From JAEUMW01 sp963734295 (lineage in GTDB: Bacteria; Pseudomonadota; Gammaproteobacteria; Burkholderiales; JAEUMW01): a DNA stretch of 64,000 nt. Both the position numbers and the translations under genes were made by a program. The notes under the pieces are model-generated. The model was not told the DNA's origin. It did not search any database and saw only the letters and a list, made by a program, of their open reading frames with translations. The stretch spans positions 124,001 through 188,000 of the forward strand of contig CAVTGS010000035.1 of assembly GCA_963734295.1 (NCBI GenBank). Direction: 5' to 3'. Shown piece after piece: positions 1 through 10,700 of this stretch. The stretch's first letter is position 1, and each line of letters begins with the position of its first letter.

Positions 1-1
1 T

Positions 2-403
2 GCGGGGTGCGCGCTCGCGACGGCCGCGCTAAACCCGCGCTGCAAGCTGATCGGCGTCGAGCCCGCAGCAGGCAACGACGGTCAGCAGTCCCTCGCCAAG
101 GGCGAGATCGTGGAGATCGCCGTTCCCGAGACGATCGCGGACGGTGCGCGCACGACCCGTCTCGGCGAGTACACGTTTCCGATCATCCAGCGGTATGTTT
201 CGGACATCGTCACCGTGACGGATGCACAACTGGTGGAGACCATGAAGTTCTTCGCGCAGCGGATGAAGATGGTGGTCGAGCCGACCGGGTGTCTCGCCGC
301 GGCAGCGCTGCTCGATGGCGCGGTCGCGGTCCACGGGCGGGTCGGTGTGCTGGTGAGCGGCGGCAACGTCGATCTCGACGCCTTCGCGAGTCTCGTTCGG
401 TAG
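2..403 (+). CDS. Threonine/serine dehydratase, C-terminal part (5' end outside window)
   Basis: This is the C-terminal 133 residues of a PLP-dependent fold-type II ammonia-lyase; the 5' part lies before the window. The frame is open from base 2 and ends at TAG 401-403. The visible part matches the threonine dehydratase/serine racemase/3-hydroxyaspartate ammonia-lyase family: an IGVEPAAGND-like stretch, then VTVTDAQLVETMKFFAQRMK, VVEPTGCLAAAALL and the closing VLVSGGNVD, which in this family lies by the PLP phosphate. There is no C-terminal ACT regulatory domain, so it is the short catabolic form rather than long biosynthetic IlvA. It converges on hpnG with about 100 bp between. The exact substrate cannot be decided from this fragment. 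Confidence 0.85.
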   Translation, partial: AGCALATAALNPRCKLIGVEPAAGNDGQQSLAKGEIVEIAVPETIADGARTTRLGEYTFPIIQRYVSDIVTVTDAQLVETMKFFAQRMKMVVEPTGCLAAAALLDGAVAVHGRVGVLVSGGNVDLDAFASLVR

Positions 404-503
404 ACCCGTCGGCCAGGCAGGACATGGTTCCAGTGCGAGACGATGCGCGATCGCGCCATGTCGGCGGCGCTGCGGGTGCGTGCCACCTGTAACGATCGTG
501 TCC

Positions 504-1238
504 TCAAGCCGTGCTGGCGTCGAGCAGCATGCCCGCGCCCATTCGATCGGCGGTCCGGGCAAGGGTTCGTAGCGCCGCGCGAAACTGTACCGCGACGCGC
601 AGGAGCGCGCTCAGCTCGCCGGGATGCCGCAGCAAGTGGCCGAGCAGCACGGACCGGCGAACGGTGCCGGCGGCGTCCATGGCGCCAATGGCGGCGGGCG
701 GCAGCCCCAGGTGCGCCGGATCGGCGATCGCGCGCACCGCGAGGAAGGGCAAGCCGTGCCGACGGGCAACGGCCGCGATGGCGGCGCTTTCCATGTCGAG
801 GGCGATGACGTCGAATTGCGCCGCAAGATCACGCTTGTTCGCCGCGGTCGCCGCGAGCCGGTCGGCAGTGAGCAGCGTCCCCGTGTAGACGCTGCCCGAG
901 CCCTGCAGCGCCTCTTGCGCGCGTTCCTGCCAGGCCGGGGATACGGTCCAGCGCACGGCGCGCGTGTCGAGGATCGCCGTGGGCAGACACAGATCACCGG
1001 GCTCGAGCGCCGGCGACAGCGCCGCGGCGCAACCCCAGCTCACGAGGCCGGCGGCGCCTGCCTCGACGAGGCGCTGCGCGGCGCGCGCGGCGTTCCCGCC
1101 GCCCACGCCCGCGATGCAGACCAGGCGCGCGTTACCCAGGTCGAAGCAGTCGCCGCGGCGCACGCGGCGTGCGGTCAGGCTGCGGCATTCCTCGGGCAAC
1201 GCGACGACGAGTCCGGCGACCCGGGCACTCACACTCAC
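504..1238 (-). CDS. hpnG: HpnG, hopanoid-associated nucleoside phosphorylase
   Basis: A 244-residue protein of the purine-nucleoside-phosphorylase/MTA nucleosidase superfamily. In hopanoid producers HpnG removes adenine from adenosylhopane to give the ribosyl/phosphoribosyl hopane on the way to bacteriohopanetetrol. Visible features are the N-terminal VAGLVVALPEECRSL, the glycine-rich CIAGVGGGNAARAA and DVIALDMESAAIAAVARRHG, which is the family's EMES-type nucleoside-binding segment. The chosen GTG start at 1238 overlaps the TGA of shc as GTGA, the usual sign of translational coupling; a longer reading frame upstream only shadows shc. It is the third gene of a squalene synthase-shc-hpnG operon. 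The assignment rests on family features and neighbours. Confidence 0.85.
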   Translation of the reverse strand: MSVSARVAGLVVALPEECRSLTARRVRRGDCFDLGNARLVCIAGVGGGNAARAAQRLVEAGAAGLVSWGCAAALSPALEPGDLCLPTAILDTRAVRWTVSPAWQERAQEALQGSGSVYTGTLLTADRLAATAANKRDLAAQFDVIALDMESAAIAAVARRHGLPFLAVRAIADPAHLGLPPAAIGAMDAAGTVRRSVLLGHLLRHPGELSALLRVAVQFRAALRTLARTADRMGAGMLLDASTA

Positions 1239-3172
1239 GCGTGACGGCTGCGTTCTTTGCGGTAGCGCGCCAGCGCCCAAAGCGGAAAATACTTGCTGTA
1301 GCCGTGATACTTCAGATAGAAGACGCGCGGAAAGCCGGGCGCCGTGAAGGCATCGTCGTGCCACAGCCCCTCGGCGCGCTGGGTGGCCTGCAGGTAGTCG
1401 GCACCGCGGCGCACCGCCTCCGACCGCCCGTCTCCGGCCGCCATCAGCGCGAGCAACGCCCACGCGGTCTGGAACGACGTGCTCTGGTGCCCCTGCCCGG
1501 CTGTTTCCGGATGCAGATACGTGTCGTTATCCTCCCCCCAGCCGCCGTCGGCACGCTGCACGCGCTTGAGCCAGCCGACCGCGCGCTGCACCGCCGGATC
1601 GTAGGGTGGAATGCCGGCGATCTCGAACGCGGCGAGCACCGACCACGTCCCGTAGATGTAATTGGTGCCCCACCGCCCGAACCAAGCGCCCGACGGCTCC
1701 TGTTCGGCGCGCAGATACGCCATGCACGCCTCGAGCGCGGAGCGATGATCGGAATTGGTGCGCGCGCTCGATGCGAGAACGGCCGCGCACCGGGCACTCA
1801 CGTCCGCAGTGGGAGGATCGAGGAGCGCACCATGGTCGGCGAACGGGATCTCGTTCAGGTAGTAGTGGGTGTTGTCGACGTCGAACGCGCCGAAGCCGCC
1901 GTTCGCAGACTGCATGCCGCGAATCCATTCGATGGCGCGCGCGATCGACTCCGCCTGCTCGGGTCTGCCGGTCGCCTCCATCGCCCAGGCGACCATGCTC
2001 GTGTCGTCGATGTCGGGATAGTGGCCGTTCTCGAACTGAAAGGGCCAGCCGCCGCCGCGCAGCTTCGGGCGTGACTGCCGCCAGTCTCCCGGCTCGTCGA
2101 GCAGTTGATTGGCCTGCAGCCATTCGAGCCCGCGCGTCACGCTTTCACCTGCTGCCCCGCTCTCAGAGAGCGCGAGGCACGCGATGGCCGTGTCCCAGAC
2201 CGGCGGAAAGCACGGCTGGCAATAGGCCGAGTCCTCCTTCACCACGAGGAGCCTGTCGATGGCGGCCTTGGCGGTCCTGCGATGGGGGTGCTCGGGCGGA
2301 AAGCCGAGCGCGTCCAGCGCTTCGTAGGCGTTCACCATCGCCGGGAAGATGGCGCCGAGGCCGCCCAAGCCGTTCAGCCGTTCGAGAAACCAGGCTTCCG
2401 CGCGGCGCACGCCGCGGCGCCGAATCCAGCCCGGAATCAGGGGCTCGATGCCGCGGCCGATGCGATCGAGCAGCAGAAAGAGGTCGTTCAGCCGCGAGCG
2501 CGAAGGGAAATAGTGGCGCTCGTGCTCCGGCTCGACGGTGAAGAGCTCGCGGATGTCGACGCGCTGCGGGTTGCGCGCCTTCGGCTTGAGGCTGCACAGG
2601 ATGAAGAGCGGGACCATGACCGTGCGCGACCAGTACGACACCCGGCTTACGTGAAAGGGAAACCAGCGCGGCAGGAGCATCACCTCGACCGGAATGAACG
2701 GGACCGCGCGCCACGGTACCTGTTCGAAGAGCGCGAGCCCGATGCGCGTGAAGACGTTGGCACGCGCTGCGCCGCCGTGGGCGAGGATGGCTTGGCGTGC
2801 CTTCACCATGTGCGCAGTCTCGGGCGTGTCTCCCGCGAGCTTGAGCGCGTAATAGGCCTTCACCGAGCAACTCAAGTCGAACGCACCGCCGTGATAGAGG
2901 GGCCACCCGCCGTGCGTCATCTGCCGCGCGCGCAGGTAGACCGCGATCTTCGCCTGCAGCGCCTCGTCGACCTCGTCCATGTAGTGCATCATCAGGATGT
3001 ACTCGGACGGGATGGTGCAGTCGGCTTCTAGCTCGAAGCACCAGTAGCCATCCGGGTGCTGGTCGGCGAGCAAGGCGCCCCGCGCACGCTCGATCGCGTG
3101 GTCGAGGGTGTCCCGCGGCGCGGAACGAACGACCGAGAGCTTGCGCTGCGAGTGGCCGGCGGGTGGGACCAT
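1235..3172 (-). CDS. shc: Squalene-hopene cyclase
   Basis: A 645-residue squalene-hopene cyclase, the usual length of the family. It cyclises squalene to hopene/hopanol at the membrane. The catalytic DxDD motif is present as DIDD at residues 387-390, and several QW repeats are visible (GGWPLYHGG near 88, GGFGAFDVDN, GAWFGRWG, GGWGEDND), which stabilise the double alpha-barrel. The ATG at 3172 shares one base with the TGA of the upstream squalene synthase (TGATG), so translation is probably coupled. A TTG one codon earlier is possible but less likely. It lies between squalene synthase and hpnG, giving the order substrate synthesis, cyclisation, side-chain processing. Confidence 0.95.
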   Translation of the reverse strand: MVPPAGHSQRKLSVVRSAPRDTLDHAIERARGALLADQHPDGYWCFELEADCTIPSEYILMMHYMDEVDEALQAKIAVYLRARQMTHGGWPLYHGGAFDLSCSVKAYYALKLAGDTPETAHMVKARQAILAHGGAARANVFTRIGLALFEQVPWRAVPFIPVEVMLLPRWFPFHVSRVSYWSRTVMVPLFILCSLKPKARNPQRVDIRELFTVEPEHERHYFPSRSRLNDLFLLLDRIGRGIEPLIPGWIRRRGVRRAEAWFLERLNGLGGLGAIFPAMVNAYEALDALGFPPEHPHRRTAKAAIDRLLVVKEDSAYCQPCFPPVWDTAIACLALSESGAAGESVTRGLEWLQANQLLDEPGDWRQSRPKLRGGGWPFQFENGHYPDIDDTSMVAWAMEATGRPEQAESIARAIEWIRGMQSANGGFGAFDVDNTHYYLNEIPFADHGALLDPPTADVSARCAAVLASSARTNSDHRSALEACMAYLRAEQEPSGAWFGRWGTNYIYGTWSVLAAFEIAGIPPYDPAVQRAVGWLKRVQRADGGWGEDNDTYLHPETAGQGHQSTSFQTAWALLALMAAGDGRSEAVRRGADYLQATQRAEGLWHDDAFTAPGFPRVFYLKYHGYSKYFPLWALARYRKERSRHA

Positions 3173-4308
3173 CAATTCATCTCCGTTTGCAGCATAGGAA
3201 TGCCGGCCGACGCGGCCGCGACCAGCATCCTGATCGCGCGGTCGTGACCGGCTGCGAGCCGGCTCGCGATCACGATCGCTCTCACGCTCCGGCGCGAGAT
3301 CTTCACTTCGTCGCCGCCCGCGAAGTCCGGGTGACGGTGGATCTTGCGCAGCGTGAGGACCGCCATGCCGATCGCCCAGAGACAGAAGTTGCGGATGCCG
3401 GTCTCGTCGGACGGAATCAGGAGCGTGTACCGCACGGCATTGCGCAGATGCCCGTGAGCGATCGCCACGAGCGTCGTGAGGCCGCGGCCAAACGCGGCAT
3501 TATACTGATTCGGAGCAAGGTCTTTCAGGTCGAACCCGGCCTGCCCGAACACGGTTCGCGGCAGCCAGCACGCGCCGCGCTCCAGATCGGCCCAGATGTC
3601 CTTCAGGATGTTGGTCATCTGCAAGCCCTGGCCGAACGACACCGACAGGGGCATCAGACGGTCGCGATGCTGCGCGATGGCGGGCGAGTGTTCGCAGAAG
3701 AGCCGCGTCAGCATCTCGCCGACCACGCCCGCGACGTGGTAGCAGTACCGGTCCATCGCCGCGAGGTCGTCGAGCCCGCGGGCGTTCCTGTTCTCCTGGA
3801 ATCGCACCATGCCCTCGCCCATCACGCGCACGCACGTGGCGAGCGCATCCCGCTGGGCGGGGTTGAAGCCGTGCGTGATGGCGAGCACGCGCGGCGTTTC
3901 GCGAATGAGCTCGCGTTCCGCGGCGAGCGTGGTGTCGGACAGCAAAGGGAACAAGGCCGCCGCGAAGTGCTCCGCCGGCTCTTCGCCGAGCACCGCCCGC
4001 ACGAACCGCGCGGAGAACTCCCGTTTCGTCGTTACGCTCAAAGCCGTTTCGTCTTCGATCGTGTCGATGATGCGGCAGAGGAGGTACGCGTTGGCAACGA
4101 CGGGGTGAAGATCGGCCGGCAGTTGCGGAATGGTGAGCGCGAACGTGCGCGACACACCGTCCAGCATGCGCGCCTGGAAGACGGCATCCGACGCCGGCGC
4201 CGCGGTGTCGGGGGCGAGGCCAGAGTTCGCTATCGTGTCAGCGATCACGGCAGCCGGAACGCGCGTCGAAGACGGCGGGGCGACGCGACGGCTTGCATCC
4301 GACTGCAC
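3172..4308 (-). CDS. Squalene synthase (squalene/phytoene synthase family)
   Basis: A protein of about 378 residues that should condense two farnesyl diphosphates to squalene. Both aspartate motifs are present, DTIEDE at residues 82-87 and DIWAD at 237-241, with YCYHVAGVVGEM (188-199) and GQGLQMTNILKD before the second. The MLDGVSRTFALTIPQLP and YLLCRIIDTIEDE context resembles one-step squalene synthases (farnesyl-diphosphate farnesyltransferase type) rather than HpnC or HpnD, and no hpnC, hpnD or hpnE is seen nearby. The N-terminus has no ATG: GTG 4308 or TTG 4311 fit the length, and about 45 non-conserved residues precede the core. It heads the shc-hpnG operon and is divergent from hpnH across a 290-bp promoter region. 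Confidence 0.85.
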   Translation of the reverse strand: MQSDASRRVAPPSSTRVPAAVIADTIANSGLAPDTAAPASDAVFQARMLDGVSRTFALTIPQLPADLHPVVANAYLLCRIIDTIEDETALSVTTKREFSARFVRAVLGEEPAEHFAAALFPLLSDTTLAAERELIRETPRVLAITHGFNPAQRDALATCVRVMGEGMVRFQENRNARGLDDLAAMDRYCYHVAGVVGEMLTRLFCEHSPAIAQHRDRLMPLSVSFGQGLQMTNILKDIWADLERGACWLPRTVFGQAGFDLKDLAPNQYNAAFGRGLTTLVAIAHGHLRNAVRYTLLIPSDETGIRNFCLWAIGMAVLTLRKIHRHPDFAGGDEVKISRRSVRAIVIASRLAAGHDRAIRMLVAAASAGIPMLQTEMN

Positions 4309-4598
4309 CAAAATGGAAGCATTTTCTTGTCATGGGTCTCGGGAAAATCATCCCCCGCGCAAACCGGGGATGCGCCGCGGCGGTGCGGCCGAGGCTCACA
4401 GCGCGTCCCGCGCCGGGGATGCGTACCCTTCCCGGCCGCGCTATTATCCCGAATTGCACCGAGGACGCCTAGGAATCAGTGGCCCCTCAGGCGACGAAGA
4501 GCAACAAGAACGGAATGTTCATGCGCCCCTCCTCGTCTCTCGACCCTTCGCCGCAGCGCGGCGCCTAGGTTCCATCTAAACCCTGACCCGAGAAACGA

Positions 4599-5699
4599 AT
4601 GAGCGTACCGATACGCCAGCAAGTGAAGGTCGGCCTTTACATCCTGCGGCAGAAGCTCTTCGGGGCCGCGCGTTATCCCCTCGTGCTCATGCTCGAGCCA
4701 CTCTTTCGCTGCAATCTGGCGTGCGCCGGGTGCGGCAAGATCGCGTACCCGGAAGAGGTGCTCAACAAGCGCCTCTCCTTGGAAGAGTGCCTGGCGGCGG
4801 TGGACGAGTGCGGCGCGCCGATCGTCTCGATTCCAGGCGGCGAGCCGCTGCTGCACAAGGAGATGCCGGAGATCGTTCGCCGCATCGTCGCGCGCGGCAA
4901 GTTCGTCTACCTGTGCACGAACGCGCTTCTGCTCAAGAAGCGCATGGACGACTACACGCCGTCTCCCTATCTCACGCTTTCGGTGCATCTGGACGGCGAT
5001 CGCGAGCGCCACGACGAGCTGGTGTGCCAGGAAGGCGTGTTCGACCGCGCGGTCGAAGCAATCCGCCTCGCGCTGGCCAGGGGCTTCCGGGTGACCATCA
5101 ATTGCACGCTCTTCGAGGGCGAGGCACCGGAGCGCGTGGCCGCGTTCTTCGACGACGTGACTGCGCTCGGAGTCGAGGCGATCACCGTATCGCCGGGCTT
5201 CAGCTACGAGCGCGCGCCGGCACAGCACGTCTTCTTGCAGCGTAACGCCACCCGGCGACTCTTCCGGGACATCCTGCGCCGGGGCCAGGGGCGCGGCTGG
5301 CGATTCAACCATTCCAGCCTGTACATGGACTTCCTGGCGGGTAACCGGAACTACCAGTGCACGCCATGGGGCAATCCGACCCGCAACGTGTTCGGCTGGC
5401 AGAAGCCCTGTTATCTCCTCGTGGGCGAAGGCTATGCGCCGACCTTCAGGGCGCTGATGGAGGAAACCGCTTGGGACCGCTATGGCTCGGAGCGCAATCC
5501 CAAGTGCGCCCAGTGCATGGCGCATTGCGGCTATGAGCCGACCGCCGTCAACGACGCGCTCGCGCACCCGCTGAGGGCGCTCGGCGTGTCCCTGCGCGGT
5601 CCGCGCACCGAAGGGCCGATGGTGGACGACGGTCCCGGACCGTCACCCGGACTCACCGAGCCCATCACCGGGCTGAAGGGCTCCTCCGCCGGGGGTTGA
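4599..5699 (+). CDS. hpnH: HpnH, radical SAM adenosylhopane synthase
   Basis: A 366-residue radical SAM protein. HpnH attaches the 5'-deoxyadenosyl group of SAM to diploptene, the first step of C35 hopanoid side-chain synthesis. The radical SAM cluster CxxxCxxC is at C38, C42 and C45 (FRCNLACAGC), followed by SIPGGEPLLH, the SAM-binding GGE motif. A C-terminal cysteine group (CAQCMAHCGYEP) is typical of HpnH/SPASM-like relatives. The start MSVPIRQQVKVGLYILRQK matches HpnH N-termini. It is divergent from squalene synthase-shc-hpnG, and its product is the expected substrate of HpnG. The 3' end overlaps the convergent YkgJ-like gene by 57 bp. Confidence 0.93.
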   Translation: MSVPIRQQVKVGLYILRQKLFGAARYPLVLMLEPLFRCNLACAGCGKIAYPEEVLNKRLSLEECLAAVDECGAPIVSIPGGEPLLHKEMPEIVRRIVARGKFVYLCTNALLLKKRMDDYTPSPYLTLSVHLDGDRERHDELVCQEGVFDRAVEAIRLALARGFRVTINCTLFEGEAPERVAAFFDDVTALGVEAITVSPGFSYERAPAQHVFLQRNATRRLFRDILRRGQGRGWRFNHSSLYMDFLAGNRNYQCTPWGNPTRNVFGWQKPCYLLVGEGYAPTFRALMEETAWDRYGSERNPKCAQCMAHCGYEPTAVNDALAHPLRALGVSLRGPRTEGPMVDDGPGPSPGLTEPITGLKGSSAGG

Positions 5700-6341
5700 T
5701 GTCTGCTGCACCGGTCCGGTGACGTCGATGCGCGCCGGGCCGAAGTCGGGCAGCGCGTCGTCCTCGCCCGCCGCCACGGCGATGGCAGCGGCTCGCGGCA
5801 GGACGAGCGTGAAGTCGCGCGGACCGAAGGCGCCTGCTTGGGCGAGCTTGCGATAATGTTGGACGCCGACCGCCTTGGCGATCCTCAGCCCGGGTCCGCT
5901 GCCGGGAATCCGATGCGCGCCGAGATCTGCAGGCGACGCCGGCACGCGCTCGCAGCTACTCACCGAAAACGACTTGAGGGCGCGGCAGGCCAGCGGCCGC
6001 ACCGCGTAGATCGAACAGGCGCCGCCTGCGTCCAGAAATGCGCAGGGAATGCGCGCTCTCGAATAGCCGAGAGAGTCGAGCCCCGCCGCCGCAGCGGCCT
6101 GCGCACCGAGCCTCGCCAAGGTCGCCGCGAGCGCCCCTGCAGTGAGCGTTGCCCGCAATGCGTGCGCAATGAGCAAGGCCTCCGGTGCCGTACAAAGCAC
6201 GAGCTGGTGACAGCACGCGCTGCAGCCGGCGCGGCACGCGTATGGTCTGCCGGCGCGCGCCTCGGCGGCCGCGAAGGCCGCCTCGAGGGCGCCGTCGGCC
6301 TCCGCGTGCAGCAGGCGTTGGAGAGTGGCGAGCGGCTGCAA
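5643..6341 (-). CDS. YkgJ-type cysteine cluster protein (putative zinc/iron chelating)
   Basis: A 232-residue protein with the YkgJ/CxxCxxCC-box pattern: CRAGCSACCHQ near residue 36, CAFLDAGGACSIYAVRPLACR in the middle (read as separate cysteines) and a further Cys in SVSSCERVP. These cysteines are predicted to bind Zn or an Fe-S cluster; function in the family is not established. The C-terminus after about residue 190 is Pro/Gly-rich and overlaps the 3' end of hpnH on the opposite strand. It is transcribed divergently from sucC with 225 bp between. Confidence 0.75.
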   Translation of the reverse strand: MQPLATLQRLLHAEADGALEAAFAAAEARAGRPYACRAGCSACCHQLVLCTAPEALLIAHALRATLTAGALAATLARLGAQAAAAAGLDSLGYSRARIPCAFLDAGGACSIYAVRPLACRALKSFSVSSCERVPASPADLGAHRIPGSGPGLRIAKAVGVQHYRKLAQAGAFGPRDFTLVLPRAAAIAVAAGEDDALPDFGPARIDVTGPVQQTSTPGGGALQPGDGLGESG

Positions 6342-6566
6342 GGCGATTACTCGATCCGCCTCACACAGACTGCTTTCTTGGCAGCCTGCCTGATCGGGCG
6401 GTGCGGTAGAATACCGCAGGCGCGCAACGTAATTGGATCGCCGGCAGGGGTTCGGGGCGGGTTCGGCCGAGAGAAATTACCGGGCGCAAGCTCTCGTGCT
6501 CGAGGCAGCCTGCGGCAATGCCGGCGCAGTTGCGCGTTCCTCCACAAATCACCGGAAGAAGATCCC

Positions 6567-7733
<1,167 letters not shown>

Positions 7734-7746
7734 GGGAGAAGCGAGC

Positions 7747-8626
7747 ATGAGCATCCTGATCAACAAGAACACCAAGGTCATCACCCAGGGCATCACGGGG
7801 AAGACCGGCCAGTTTCACACGCGCATGTGCCGCGACTACGCCAACGGCAAGAACTGCTTCGTGGCGGGCGTGAATCCGAAGAAAGCGGGCGAGGACTTCG
7901 AGGGCATTCCGATCTTCGCGACGGTGAAGGAGGCGAAGGAAGCGACCGGGGCGACCGTCAGCGTGATCTACGTGCCGCCCCCGTTCGCGGCTGCCGCCAT
8001 CGACGAGGCGGTCGACGCCGGGCTCGACCTGGTCGTCTGCATCACCGAGGGCGTGCCGGTGCGCGACATGGTCCGCACCCGCCACCGGATGCAGGGCAAG
8101 AAGACCCTCCTCCTCGGGCCGAACTGCCCCGGCGTCATCACCCCGGACGAGATCAAGATCGGCATCATGCCCGGCCACATCCACCGGAAGGGCCGCATCG
8201 GTGTCGTGTCGCGCTCCGGGTACGCTCACCTACGAGGCGGTCGCGCAGTTGACCGACCTGGGGCTCGGACAGTCGACTGCCGTGGGTACCGGTGGCGACC
8301 CGGTGAACGGCCTCAAGCACATCGACGTGCTGCGCCTCTTCAACGACGATCCCGAGACCGACGCCGTCGTGATGATCGGGGAGATCGGCGGCTCGGACGA
8401 AGAGGAGTGCGCGCGCTGGGTGAAGAAACATATGACCAAACCGGTGGTCGGATTCATTGCCGGCGTAACTGCGCCGGCGGGCAAGCGGATGGGGCACGCG
8501 GGAGCGATCATCTCCGGCGGCAAGGGAACGGCGGCAGAGAAGCTCGCGGCGATGGAGGAAGCGGGCATCAAAACCACTCGCAACCCGGCGGAGATGGGAT
8601 CCACTCTGAAAGCACTGCTCAAGTAG
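7747..8626 (+). CDS. sucD: Succinyl-CoA synthetase alpha subunit, with a +1 frameshift in this sequence
   Basis: The two halves together give a 292-residue SucD. The first half (MSILINKNTKVITQGITGKT to GRIGVVSRSG) is in one frame. From LTYEAVAQLTDLGLGQ to the stop it continues in the next frame. The break is at about 8217-8220, where CTCCGGGTACG has one G too many for RSGTLTYE. The phospho-histidine region GHAGAIISGGKG lies in the second half, so the reconstructed enzyme is complete. Since SucCD is a core enzyme and the defect is one base in a G-run, a sequencing insertion is more likely than a real mutation. A strong inverted repeat follows the gene at 8644-8667. Confidence 0.92.
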
Positions 8627-8643
8627 TCTAGTCGTCACACCGG

Positions 8644-8667
8644 GCGGCCGCGAGAATTCGCGGCCGC
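8644..8667. terminator. GC-rich hairpin after sucCD
   Basis: A perfect inverted repeat 17 bp after the sucD stop: 10-bp arms GCGGCCGCGA / TCGCGGCCGC around a GAAT loop. It would form a very stable stem in the transcript and is placed to end the sucCD mRNA. No U-tract follows, so it is either an atypical terminator or a 3'-end stabiliser. Confidence 0.5.
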
Positions 8668-8887
8668 TGCTCATCCGGCGGGACACGCGTTCGCAGGAGA
8701 GGACAGTCTGTTCCGCCAGCGCGGCGGGAAATCCCGCGTCGCTTCATAAAAATCAACAGGCTGGTGAAGTTCCGTAAGTGGCACCGAAGTTGCACTCGAG
8801 CACTCGCTTTTGGCTTCGACTTTCAGGGTGGTGACGGGAGAGGTGGTCCAAAGCAGGCCGCACCCCGCGGAGGAAGGACAACAGACG

Positions 8888-10678
8888 ATGGAGCTCAAGA
8901 ATATCGCCGCGGTCGGCGCACGCCAGACGCGGCGGCCGCGCGCTGCCCTCAAGGGCCGCACGGTCGATCCAACGGCGCTTCACGAGGTGCGCAGCCTGCT
9001 GGGCGATGCGCCCCGGCAGCGTGACCTGCTGATCGAACACCTGCACAAACTTCAGGATCGCTTCGGCCACCTCTCGGCCGCGCATCTCGTCGCGCTCGCC
9101 CACGAGATGAAGCTCGCGCTGGCCGAGGTGTACGAAGTCGCGACCTTCTACCATCATTTCGACGTGGTCAAGGAAGGCGACTCCGTGCCGCCGGCCGTGA
9201 CCGTGCGGGTCTGTGACTCTCTGTCGTGCGAGCTTGCCGGCGCCGGCACGCTGATGGCGAACCTGCAAGCGGTCCTGGGCCCCGGTGTGCGCGTCATTCC
9301 CGCACCTTGCATCGGCCGCTGCGAGCAGGCACCCGCGGCAGTGGTCGGCCAGCATCCGGTCGCTTGCGCGACCCCGGACAAGGTGAAGGCGCTCGTCGAC
9401 CGGCGCGACACGAGGCATCCCGCGGCGAGCGGGCACGGGGTCTTCAAGCCGGTCGACTTCGTGCCGCCCGAGCGCACGCCCAGCGATCGACTCACGGTGA
9501 CGCCGGCCTATGTCGACTACGATGCCTATCGGCGCGACGGCGGCTATCGAATCTTCGCGCAGTGCCTCGCCGGCAAGCACGATCCCGAAGAGATCATCGG
9601 TCGCATGGAGCATTCGGGGCTGCGAGGGCTGGGGGGCGCCGGCTTCCCGACCGGTCGCAAATGGCGCATCGTGCGCGCGGAACCGCAGCCCAAGCTCGTC
9701 GCGGTAAACATCGACGAGGGCGAGCCGGGCACGTTCAAGGACCGCACCTACCTCGAGCGCGATCCCCATCGCTTCCTGGAAGGGATGCTGATCGGCGCGT
9801 GGGCGGTCGAGGCAGGTGCCTGCTACGTCTATTTGCGCGACGAGTACCACGGCTGCCGCGACATCCTGGAGCGCGAGATCGCCCGCCTCACCGCGGACCC
9901 GCCCTGCGCGCTGCCCCCGATCCATCTTCGTCGCGGCGCCGGCGCGTACATCTGCGGTGAAGAATCGGCGATGATCGAGTCCATCGAAGGCAAGCGCGGA
10001 ATGCCGCGCTTGCGGCCGCCCTACGTGGCGCAGGTGGGTCTCTTCGGCCGGCCGACGCTCGAGCAGAACATGGAAACCTTGTACTGGGTGCGCGACGTTC
10101 TCGAGCGGGGTGCCGAGTGGTTCGCGAGCTTCGGCCGCAACGGTCGCCAGGGTTTGCGCTCGTTCTCCGTGAGCGGACGGGTGAAGAAGCCGGGCGTCCA
10201 CCTGGCGCCGGCCGGCATCTCGGTGCAGGACCTGATCGACGAATACTGCGGCGGCATGCAGGACGGTCACACGTTCTACGGCTATCTGCCGGGCGGGGCC
10301 TCCGGCGGCATCCTGCCCGCTTCGCTCGGCAACCTCCCGCTCGATTTCGATACGCTGCAACCCTACGGCTGCTTCATCGGCTCGGCCGCCATCATCGTGC
10401 TGTCGGACCACGACCGCGCGGTCGAAGCGGCGCGCAACGTCATGCGCTTCTTCAAGGACGAATCCTGTGGCCAGTGCACGCCCTGCCGGGTCGGCACGGC
10501 GAAGGCGCTCGCCCTGATGGCGCAGGCGGAGTGGGATCAGCCGCTGCTCACCCAGCTCGCCGAGGCGATGATGGACGCGTCCATCTGCGGGCTCGGGCAG
10601 GCCGCACCGAACCCCCTGCTCTCGGTGCTGAAATATTTTGCCCATGAGTTGCACGCTGATGACGGACGCGGCCAGTGA
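8888..10678 (+). CDS. fdh1B: NAD-dependent formate dehydrogenase beta subunit (NuoE-NuoF fusion)
   Basis: A 596-residue fusion of a NuoE/FdsG-like and a NuoF/FdsB-like domain, as in the tungsten/molybdenum FDH1 of methylotrophs. Residues about 20-170 carry the thioredoxin-like 2Fe-2S cysteines (VRVCDSLSCE and PCIGRCEQ). The rest has the NADH/FMN site (GLGGAGFPTGRKW, GAGAYICGEESAMIES) and the 4Fe-4S motif ESCGQCTPCRVGT. It passes electrons from the alpha subunit to NAD+ in the cytoplasm. The ATG at 8888 follows AGGAAGG; earlier in-frame codons look non-coding. fdh1A follows after 22 bp. Fusion of the two diaphorase parts separates it from the FdsG/FdsB arrangement. Confidence 0.9.
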   Translation: MELKNIAAVGARQTRRPRAALKGRTVDPTALHEVRSLLGDAPRQRDLLIEHLHKLQDRFGHLSAAHLVALAHEMKLALAEVYEVATFYHHFDVVKEGDSVPPAVTVRVCDSLSCELAGAGTLMANLQAVLGPGVRVIPAPCIGRCEQAPAAVVGQHPVACATPDKVKALVDRRDTRHPAASGHGVFKPVDFVPPERTPSDRLTVTPAYVDYDAYRRDGGYRIFAQCLAGKHDPEEIIGRMEHSGLRGLGGAGFPTGRKWRIVRAEPQPKLVAVNIDEGEPGTFKDRTYLERDPHRFLEGMLIGAWAVEAGACYVYLRDEYHGCRDILEREIARLTADPPCALPPIHLRRGAGAYICGEESAMIESIEGKRGMPRLRPPYVAQVGLFGRPTLEQNMETLYWVRDVLERGAEWFASFGRNGRQGLRSFSVSGRVKKPGVHLAPAGISVQDLIDEYCGGMQDGHTFYGYLPGGASGGILPASLGNLPLDFDTLQPYGCFIGSAAIIVLSDHDRAVEAARNVMRFFKDESCGQCTPCRVGTAKALALMAQAEWDQPLLTQLAEAMMDASICGLGQAAPNPLLSVLKYFAHELHADDGRGQ

Positions 10679-10700
10679 ATAAACGTCGGAGCATTCGCGC

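Noticed and set aside
5838..6566. In-frame open extension upstream of sucC of over 240 codons
   Set aside because: It covers the antisense of the YkgJ-like gene and lacks conserved content; SucC clearly begins at the ATG at 6567 with a good ribosome-binding site.
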